Shown: positions 58,101 to 64,000 of the stretch, piece by piece | Layout of the letters: each line of letters opens with the position of its first letter | Numbering within the stretch: position 1 is the first letter of the stretch | NCBI GenBank assembly: GCA_963742655.1 | Contig: CAVUMM010000005.1 | Span: 496,001-560,000 of the forward strand | DNA from: JAICLK01 sp963742655 | GTDB lineage: Bacteria > Patescibacteriota > Saccharimonadia > Saccharimonadales > UBA4665 | DNA length: 64,000 bases | Direction: 5' to 3' | Program-made: the position numbers and the translations under genes | The notes under the pieces: model-generated | Told to the model about the DNA's origin: nothing | The model's database searches: none | Seen by the model: the letters and a program-made list of their open reading frames with translations, nothing else

Positions 58101-58571
58101 TTATGGTGCGGAAGTATTGCTATATTCCCGGTGATTGGGGGGCATTACAACAATCATATGTATTTCACTGGTACCGATTTTGCCAAGGGACTCGAGTAAC
58201 GCTTGTGCCCGCTCCTGAGTATGGAAACCGCCACCGTTACGGGCTGATTGCTCCCTATACGCCGCCAAATGCCAGAGAAAGTCTTGCGTGGCACTTTCGT
58301 CTTGTAGGGTTAAGGCAGCAGGCATATCAGCTACAATACCTACCTCTATGTTCCTAACCCCTTTAAGCGCTACGGCCTGAGGGCTATCTTTGCGGAGAAC
58401 TAGGTCAAGCATATATTCGTATACGCCCGGATCTTTATCGATGACACCTGCGGGGAGCCCTCGATTATCGTCATCAGCCCTATCTTCGTATGGGTTTGGT
58501 CCGACCAGAATGCGATTATCACCTGCTTCCAGAAAAAGAGTACGATCACCACCTGCTTCATGAATATACAT
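58101..58571 (-). CDS. Unknown protein
   Basis: A 156-residue soluble acidic protein (EDRADDDNRGLPAGVIDKDP) of unknown family. The ATG lies inside a perfect palindrome at 58567-58583; a second in-frame start is not available nearby. A reverse TATGAT lies 11 bases upstream. It is followed by DUF1697 on the same strand. Confidence 0.55.
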   Translation of the reverse strand: MYIHEAGGDRTLFLEAGDNRILVGPNPYEDRADDDNRGLPAGVIDKDPGVYEYMLDLVLRKDSPQAVALKGVRNIEVGIVADMPAALTLQDESATQDFLWHLAAYREQSARNGGGFHTQERAQALLESLGKIGTSEIHMIVVMPPNHREYSNTSAP

Positions 58572-58583
58572 TACAATAATGTA
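58567..58583. promoter_or_regulatory. Perfect palindrome over a start codon
   Basis: TACATTA-CAA-TAATGTA (7+3+7) covers the ATG and the area just after the -10 box of the 58101 gene, the place for a repressor-binding site. Confidence 0.45.
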
Positions 58584-58647
58584 TCATATTTTATCTATAG
58601 CGCAAGACACATTGCTACGTCGTCCAGCAGGAAATTTACCATCGCTG

Positions 58648-59151
58648 CTATTTTCGGCGAGCGGCTTGCGCTTTTTTGATGTTGGAGGCCCGGGCGCGCT
58701 TTTGGGCGGCCGTGGGCTTTTCACGCTCCGGTACATTGCGCCGGTCTTTCGCGGTGAATATATCACCCTTTTCATGCGCGGGCTGGCTGCCGAGTTTCGA
58801 TAGTAGATCTTTGGCGTCTTTGCTGTCAGCCACAAGTATATCGCCATCTATATGCGCCATATCCTTATGTATCAGCCAAGCTTGCGTGCTCCACGAACCG
58901 CTGCTGCGTTTGCCGCTGAGCCGCTGCAAGCCGCCTGGTTTGCCGACATCCTGGTTACGAAAAGTAACGAATTTTTCTTTTGGCCGGACTACGACCCGAT
59001 AATATTCACCGCCGCCTTGCGTGCCAGGCTTAGCGCGTTTGCGACCTTCTGGCTGCGCCAGCGAATGCTGCCGTGATGACATGTCGCGCCAGCGTGCCTG
59101 TGCTTTTTTGATGTTTCGTTGAGATGCTTCACGTTGCTTCGCCGTTGCCAT
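58648..59151 (-). CDS. Basic protein with repeated ends
   Basis: A 167-residue very basic protein. The ends carry the same motif: RNIKKAQARWR near the start and SNIKKAQAARRK at the end. The central part has strands (GEYYRVVVRPKEKFVTFRN, GDILVADSKDAKDLLSKL). It probably binds nucleic acid; no family recognised. GGAGGGAC lies before the ATG. Confidence 0.6.
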   Translation of the reverse strand: MATAKQREASQRNIKKAQARWRDMSSRQHSLAQPEGRKRAKPGTQGGGEYYRVVVRPKEKFVTFRNQDVGKPGGLQRLSGKRSSGSWSTQAWLIHKDMAHIDGDILVADSKDAKDLLSKLGSQPAHEKGDIFTAKDRRNVPEREKPTAAQKRARASNIKKAQAARRK

Positions 59152-59247
59152 AATAGTCCCTCCATTAGCAGTATGAATTGTATATATTACCGGTGGCGAA
59201 AGCAGTTATATTCTTAACAGCCACTACTAAAGCAGGGACATCGAAGT

Positions 59248-59448
59248 TTAATCTTCAACGCTAGTGTCCGCTGCCCGTGCATTCCTATTTGGCATGACGT
59301 ATGCCAAAAGCAAGGCGAGCGGAAAAAACAAAATGCTCAGCAAGAAGAAACCCAAGAAACTATAGCCTCTGCGTGCCGCGACCCGTGCCGGCCAAAAAGC
59401 GATCGCTATCCAGATGAATGCCCATAGTATGATGCCCAGTAAGTACAT
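59248..59448 (-). CDS. Small two-helix membrane protein
   Basis: A 66-residue protein with two helices (LGIILWAFIWIAIAFW and FLGFFLLSILFFPLALLLAYV) joined by a basic loop with RRGYS. AAGGGAG before the ATG supports translation. Function unknown. Confidence 0.65.
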   Translation of the reverse strand: MYLLGIILWAFIWIAIAFWPARVAARRGYSFLGFFLLSILFFPLALLLAYVMPNRNARAADTSVED

Positions 59449-59668
59449 AAATTCTCCCTTTTTTAGTAATGTAATAACTTTCTCACGGTGGATGCCGTAG
59501 CGTCTGTGGCATTAGTCACATGCCGTACCAACTAAATCGACAAAGCAGGCGATGTAGCACATTACGGCGGGATGTTTCAGCACAAACTACCGTGAAAATA
59601 AAAAATATTTTTTCTGACTGGTTTTTGTGACACAATAAAAACAGTAACGTAAGACAAGGGGGCGGGCC

Positions 59669-60217
59669 ATGGCAGATAATGAATCAGCAAAACAAACTGA
59701 TGAACAGCAAAATGGAGGCGTAGACATATCATTTGTCGTTGCCGTATTTGATGATGTAAAAAGTGCAAAAGTGGCCTATGAGGGACTGCGTGAGTTGAGC
59801 CGGGAGGGCTTTTTCCAAATCGAATCGGCTGCGTACCTGGAAAAAACTGACCGAAGCAAAATAAAAGTACACGAATACAAGGACTGGCGCGGCGGTCAGG
59901 GCGTACTAGCTGGCGGGGCAGCCGGATTGGTCATCGGGTTGATCGGTGGCGCCGTGCTGTTGCCGGTTGGTATTGGTGCGCTGGTCGGGGGAATTATGGC
60001 GAAAGTACACGATACTGGCTTTAATGACAAAAACCTCGGCAAGATAGCCGATTCGCTGCCGCCCGGCACGTCGGCACTGGTGGCGATAGTCGAAGAAGAA
60101 TATGCCGAACCCGTCGAAGATGAAATGAAAAAAGAAGGCGGCAAGAAGGTTCATAGCGGCCCGGTACCGAAAAGCGCGTTGGCTGCAACCGAAACCAACG
60201 GCAAGGACAAGAAGTAG
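59669..60217 (+). CDS. DUF1269-like protein
   Basis: A 182-residue protein with the DUF1269 pattern: VVAVFDDVKSAKVAYEGL, then a Gly-rich hydrophobic segment (GGAAGLVIGLIGGAVLLPVG) that may insert in the membrane, then SALVAIVEEEY. The C-terminus is a charged, flexible tail. Function of the family is not known. AGGGGGCGG precedes the ATG. The gap 59449-59668 shows no other gene. Confidence 0.82.
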   Translation: MADNESAKQTDEQQNGGVDISFVVAVFDDVKSAKVAYEGLRELSREGFFQIESAAYLEKTDRSKIKVHEYKDWRGGQGVLAGGAAGLVIGLIGGAVLLPVGIGALVGGIMAKVHDTGFNDKNLGKIADSLPPGTSALVAIVEEEYAEPVEDEMKKEGGKKVHSGPVPKSALAATETNGKDKK

Positions 60218-60356
60218 CCGGCGGGTTTGTAGTAGGCAAGCGATTCAAGCACTAGTATTACCTTTAAAATTTGGGTCGCTTTGTGTAGGGTTACAGTCGT
60301 TTTGTATACGGAGGTGTACGGAGGACTGTCCTTAATCAGGGATGTATTTTTAAGAA

Positions 60357-61466
60357 TTAATCGCGTTTTCGGGCGTAGGTAGTGATATACTGTTCCACAA
60401 GTTCGCGGGCCCGGCGGTCTTCGATCTGTTCGGGCGGATGTTTCTGGAAATAGGCGGCCGGTTCGATGATCGGGCCGGCTAGTTTGTTGTCGAGCGCGAG
60501 CTTCAGGCAGCGTATTGAATCAATGGCGACGCCGGCGCTGTTGGGCGAATCCTCGACGTCCAGCCGGATCTCCAGATTCATCGGTATATCGCCAAAGTGG
60601 CGGCTTTCGATGCGGATGAAACCCAACTTGCGGTCTTTGAGCCACGGTACATAATCGCTCGGTCCGATGTGGACGTCATCGGGGGCGATAGTGTTGCCAC
60701 GCTGCTCAATGAGCGAGGTAACAGCCTCGGTTTTGCTTATTTTTTTCCACTTGCCGCGTGAACGGTCAATCAAGTTGAGGAAGTCGGTATTGCCGCCGTT
60801 ATTTAGTTGGTAAGTACGGTCGATCTTCATGCCGCGGTCCTGGAACATGGTGACTAAGGTACGGTGCGTAATCGTCGAGCCTACCTGGGCTTTGATGTCA
60901 TCGCCTATAACCGGCAGGCCGGCAGTAGCGAACTTTTTAGCCCAAACGGTGTTAGACGCGATAAAAACCGGGATGCAGTTGACGAAGCCGCAACCGGCGT
61001 CGATGGCGGCCTGGGCGTAAAATTCAGTGGCTTCCTGGCTGCCGACCGGTAAGTAATTGATGACCGCTTCGGCACCGCAATCCTTCAGAACCTTTACGAC
61101 GTCGACCGACTTAGCTTTGTCATCTACCGGCACCAACGGCGCGGTCGTCTCGTTGACGCCGTCCAGACGCGGCCCGCGCGAGACCGTAACACCCAGATTC
61201 GGCACCTTGGCGAACACCGCCGTGTTGTTCGGTGCAGCGTAAATAGCCTGCGCGACATCTTTGCCGACTTTATTAATGTTCACGTCGAATGCGGCCACAA
61301 CGTCGATGTCGCGTATATGGTAGCCTCCGAAACGCACGTGCATCAAGCCGGGCACAAATTCAGTATCCTTAGCGTTACGATAGTAGTGAATGCCTTGAAT
61401 TAGCGAAGACGCGCAATTTCCGACGCCGACGATGGCAACTTTAATTTTCCTGTCTGACATAGTCAT
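60357..61466 (-). CDS. ino1: Inositol-3-phosphate synthase
   Basis: A 369-residue NAD-dependent synthase that converts glucose-6-phosphate to inositol-3-phosphate. The NAD-binding start is VAIVGVGNCASSLIQG; further landmarks are INYLPVGSQEA, GDDIKAQVGSTITHRTL and QLNNGGNTDFLNL. The type resembles actinobacterial and archaeal Ino1. AGAGGG before the ATG supports the start, with a second ATG two codons on. It is divergent from a LysR regulator. Two IMPase-family genes (7554, 8317) could take the product to inositol. Confidence 0.93.
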   Translation of the reverse strand: MTMSDRKIKVAIVGVGNCASSLIQGIHYYRNAKDTEFVPGLMHVRFGGYHIRDIDVVAAFDVNINKVGKDVAQAIYAAPNNTAVFAKVPNLGVTVSRGPRLDGVNETTAPLVPVDDKAKSVDVVKVLKDCGAEAVINYLPVGSQEATEFYAQAAIDAGCGFVNCIPVFIASNTVWAKKFATAGLPVIGDDIKAQVGSTITHRTLVTMFQDRGMKIDRTYQLNNGGNTDFLNLIDRSRGKWKKISKTEAVTSLIEQRGNTIAPDDVHIGPSDYVPWLKDRKLGFIRIESRHFGDIPMNLEIRLDVEDSPNSAGVAIDSIRCLKLALDNKLAGPIIEPAAYFQKHPPEQIEDRRARELVEQYITTYARKRD

Positions 61467-61553
61467 ATAACCCTCTTATGTTTCCAGTCATGCTACTACG
61501 AATTTCGACTATAAAACAAATATATAATAATGATTGATATATAATAAAAAGTT

Positions 61554-62474
61554 ATGGAAGAGCGTTTGCGCAAGTTCGCACATCTGATAGACGCCGGAAG
61601 TTATACACAAGCTTCACGTGATCTGCACATATCACAGCCGGCGTTGTCGGCTGCGATTAATAAATTAGAACGAGAATTGCATGCCCAGCTTGTACTGCGA
61701 AACCGTAATGCACTCAAGCTGACCAAGGCTGGACGGCTTGCCTATGACAGCGCCAAAGAGCTCGGCGTCGTATCCAACAATCTGGTTACGAGAATTGCCG
61801 ATTTACTGCAGCAGCAACCAAGTATATCGATCGGAATGACGGATAGTGTGGCGGCCGCGTTATTCGCGTCATCAGAAAGCGTGGAAGAGCTTGAAAAGCA
61901 AACGAAGTTGTCGATAATCGTAAATAACTCACGTTATTTAGCGGATGCGATTCAGCGTGACGAGATAGACATCGCTTTTATTACAGACAAACCGGCACAT
62001 AGCGGCGGAATATTCATTTCGGAGCACGTGGCGAACGAACCGTTTGTGCTTGTCGGCCACCCGTCAATTGTAGAATCCGCGGATCGTGCTATAAAGCGCG
62101 GCGAATTACCGCAATTTATCAGCTATGATCCGCTATCGGCCACGCGCCGAATCGTTGAAAAGGCGCTCTTGGAGCGTGGGGTGACCGCGCGCCCGACGTT
62201 TTATTCAACGAGCCCGAGCGTCATTCTGCAGCTTGTTCTGCTAAATAAAGGCGTCGCAGCCGTGCCTTATCTGATAGCTAAGTACTATCTTACAAACCGC
62301 TCCATCGTAGTGATTGGCCGCCCGAAGCCGATTATCATAGAGCGGCCGATAAGCATAATCCGTCGTCGAAATAAACTGATGATCGCGCCGATGAGCTCCG
62401 CGATTAACCGTGCGAGCGAACTTTTCGGTGCTTACCACGAAGAGGTTGATAAATTATATTCGGCAATGCGTTGA
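61554..62474 (+). CDS. LysR-family transcriptional regulator
   Basis: A 306-residue LysR protein. The winged helix is at residues 3-60 (DAGSYTQASRDLHISQPALS and AINKLERELHAQLV), followed by a linker and a periplasmic-binding-like effector domain ending in SSAINRASELFG. TATAAT at 61540-61545 lies eight bases before the ATG. It stands head to head with ino1, 87 bases apart, the classic layout for LysR control of the divergent gene. Confidence 0.88.
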   Translation: MEERLRKFAHLIDAGSYTQASRDLHISQPALSAAINKLERELHAQLVLRNRNALKLTKAGRLAYDSAKELGVVSNNLVTRIADLLQQQPSISIGMTDSVAAALFASSESVEELEKQTKLSIIVNNSRYLADAIQRDEIDIAFITDKPAHSGGIFISEHVANEPFVLVGHPSIVESADRAIKRGELPQFISYDPLSATRRIVEKALLERGVTARPTFYSTSPSVILQLVLLNKGVAAVPYLIAKYYLTNRSIVVIGRPKPIIIERPISIIRRRNKLMIAPMSSAINRASELFGAYHEEVDKLYSAMR

Positions 62475-62497
62475 GGTTCGGTATACTTTATTAAGTA

Positions 62498-62992
62498 ATG
62501 GCAAATGTTTCCCATGATAGCGAAACGCCGGCAGTTGGCCAGCAGGTAATTGTGGCTTGCGCATTCATACATCACAATTTTGACGGTGTTGAAAAAGTTT
62601 TTCTGGCGCAGCGTGCCAAAACTAAAAAGTTTTATCCTGGAGTGTTTGAAATCCCGGGCGGCCATATCGATTTTGGCGAAGATATCGTTGACGGGCTGAA
62701 GCGTGAGGTGCGTGAGGAGCTCGGCAAAGATATTATTGTCGGTGACGCGTTCAGTGCGTTTACCTATATCAACGAAGTAAAAGGCGCGCACGCCGTTGAG
62801 GTGACATTTTTCGCGCAGTTTGTCGGGCGCCTCGATGATATCAAAATCGATCCGGCGGACCACATGGCGTGGGATTGGTTTGCGGAATCGGATGATGATA
62901 AGTTCATGATCAATCGCAAACCGGATGACCCGGAGCCGGCCGTCGTTCGGCGCGGTATCGCAATCTTAAGAGGTGAGCAATTGCGCTTTTAA
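62498..62992 (+). CDS. NUDIX hydrolase
   Basis: A 164-residue NUDIX protein with an intact box (GGHIDFGEDIVDGL then REVREELG). The region KFYPGVFEIPGGH is typical of NUDIX proteins acting on nucleotides or sugar nucleotides. TATACT ten bases before the ATG supports the start. It is 23 bases downstream of the LysR gene. Confidence 0.9.
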   Translation: MANVSHDSETPAVGQQVIVACAFIHHNFDGVEKVFLAQRAKTKKFYPGVFEIPGGHIDFGEDIVDGLKREVREELGKDIIVGDAFSAFTYINEVKGAHAVEVTFFAQFVGRLDDIKIDPADHMAWDWFAESDDDKFMINRKPDDPEPAVVRRGIAILRGEQLRF

Positions 62993-63068
62993 TTTTCTGA
63001 AATATTATTTCAACATGAGCGTTTTTAGCCCATGAAGTTTTCGAAAATGCTTGAGTATGGAATCTTCC

Positions 63069-64000
63069 CTACTCGTAATGAAGAGCTTCTACCGGGTCGA
63101 GCTTAGCGGCGCGGCGTGCCGGGTACAGACCTGCCATCATACCGATAAGCGTGGTAGTCCCGACGACTGTCAAAACGAGCCACCATGGCACACCGATAAT
63201 GTCGTGCGCTTTCAGGCCATTGCTGGCGAGCTGCTTATTAATAAACACGTTGGCTAAACGCGTCAGCCCGTAACCGGCGGCCACGCCGAACACGCCGCCC
63301 CAGAAACCGAGCAGTGCGGCCTCGAAGGTAAACAATGCGCTGACAGCGGAACGTTTGGCGCCGACGGCACGCATCACGCCGATCTCGCGTGTGCGTTCCA
63401 GGATAGCCATTATCATGGTATTCACGACGCCAATGGCCGCGACCGCCAGCGCGATGCCGCCGATGCCGCCGAGTACCAGTCCGATGATATTGAAGATACT
63501 TAACTGTGCCTTGATAAATGTTTCCGCATCGGCCGCACCGACACCTAATTTTTTAATAGCTTTCGTTACACTGGCCGCGTTTTTGACGTCATCAACTTTA
63601 ACCGTAAACGAGTCGTAGCCGTTTTTCGTTATCATATCGGTCGTAACCAGAGACACATGCTGCATCGGATTACAGGGGCCGGGTGTGCGTTGGCAAGCTG
63701 CTTGCGCGGCCTGGTTTGCGGCCTGATCGGCTGCTGTCGTCTGAAAGTTTCGCTGTTCAAGCATCCCATGCATCCACGGCAGGGGCACGCGGATGGTCGC
63801 GGAATGGCTGCTGGTATCGGCAACGCCTATGATTTTTGCTGTCAGAATTGTCGGGGGTGGTGATGGCGGCGGTCCTTGGCTTGGCCCGTTCTGAGTATCT
63901 GGATTCATGATTTTTGCACCCACGCCGGAGTACCAATTTTGGCTTTGCAATTGTACAGTCTTACCGATGATCCTTTTATAATTGTTTTTATATCCAAATT
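63069..64000 (-). CDS. MacB/FtsX-type ABC transporter permease, N-terminus outside window
   Basis: The reverse frame is open to the window edge (310 codons visible). It covers the end of a periplasmic MacB-type domain (IIGKTVQLQSQNWYSG, then a Pro-rich insert) and the FtsX domain with three helices: IFNIIGLVLGGIGGIALAV, a second around ALLGFWGGVFGVAAGYGL, and LTVVGTTTLIGMMAGLYPAR, with ERTREIGVMRAVGA. The C-terminus DPVEALHYE is a strong family mark. It would pair with an ABC ATPase, not visible here, to move substrates across or out of the membrane. Confidence 0.9.
   Translation of the reverse strand, partial: FGYKNNYKRIIGKTVQLQSQNWYSGVGAKIMNPDTQNGPSQGPPPSPPPTILTAKIIGVADTSSHSATIRVPLPWMHGMLEQRNFQTTAADQAANQAAQAACQRTPGPCNPMQHVSLVTTDMITKNGYDSFTVKVDDVKNAASVTKAIKKLGVGAADAETFIKAQLSIFNIIGLVLGGIGGIALAVAAIGVVNTMIMAILERTREIGVMRAVGAKRSAVSALFTFEAALLGFWGGVFGVAAGYGLTRLANVFINKQLASNGLKAHDIIGVPWWLVLTVVGTTTLIGMMAGLYPARRAAKLDPVEALHYE

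Noticed and set aside
1..64000. Alternative genetic code (TGA as Gly or Trp)
   Set aside because: TGA ends conserved genes at normal lengths, for example ruvA at 12231, and no conserved protein here needs TGA read-through.
1..64000. CRISPR array or prophage
   Set aside because: No regularly spaced direct repeats with unique spacers and no capsid, portal, terminase or tail genes are visible.

Overview
The window (about 50% G+C, standard code with TGA as a working stop) looks like a chromosome segment of a Candidate Phyla Radiation bacterium, most probably a Candidatus Saccharibacteria (TM7) relative. I infer this from compact, often overlapping genes, many short lineage-specific proteins, a one-domain TsaB, type IV pilus parts, secreted nuclease and lamin-tail proteins, a ruvC-ruvA-ruvB neighbourhood next to yebC, inositol-phosphate synthase, and almost no amino-acid or cofactor biosynthesis. 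The genus-level assignment is inference; the gene calls are read from the sequence.

Left part (1-31 kb): a cut-off P-loop kinase, a SemiSWEET-like transporter, and a surface lamin-tail protein broken by an IS30 element. A pair of related unknown genes and a secreted HNH nuclease follow, then yebC with two inositol-monophosphatase paralogues and a NUDIX enzyme. Next come the Holliday-junction genes ruvC, ruvA and ruvB with small insertions between them, a pilin-like gene and a GspE/PilB homologue that has lost Walker A. recA and recX enclose two S51-peptidase-like genes. Two convergent, overlapping EEP nucleases, tsaE/tsaB, RNase Y and its usual partner ymdB complete this part.

Middle part (31-42 kb): aldo/keto reductase, an ABC1/UbiB kinase sandwiched between two tiny membrane proteins (one of 52 residues), two tRNA-Pro genes each preceded by a copy of the same covarying structured RNA, a toxin-antitoxin cassette inserted at the 3' end of tRNA-Pro(CGG), a methyltransferase, a polyprenol-kinase-like protein, a metal P-type ATPase, and a fused deoxyribosyltransferase-like/PfkB kinase.

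The most unusual region (42.6-48.4 kb) starts at tRNA-Lys(CTT). The 3' end of this tRNA recurs, increasingly degraded, five more times. It separates small modules: an APH-type kinase, a glutamate-5-kinase with a leader peptide and switchable RNA leader, a RelB/RelE-type pair, a DHFR/RibD-type reductase, unknown genes with a P-loop kinase, then a MazG-like enzyme. Several copies are followed by an intrinsic terminator. No recombinase lies in the window. The tRNA-Pro(CGG) cassette has the same design, so tRNA 3' ends appear to act as landing sites for integrase-free cassettes.

Right part (48-64 kb): unknown leaderless genes, PepSY protein, aquaporin, cupin, GH13 branching enzyme, an ArsR-SRPBCC-VOC operon with palindromic operators, DUF1697, DUF1269, inositol-3-phosphate synthase divergent from a LysR regulator, NUDIX, and a cut-off MacB-like permease.

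Across the window about 30 genes have a -10 hexamer only 6-10 bases before the start codon, which predicts leaderless mRNAs; a second group has good Shine-Dalgarno sequences. This helped to set many starts.
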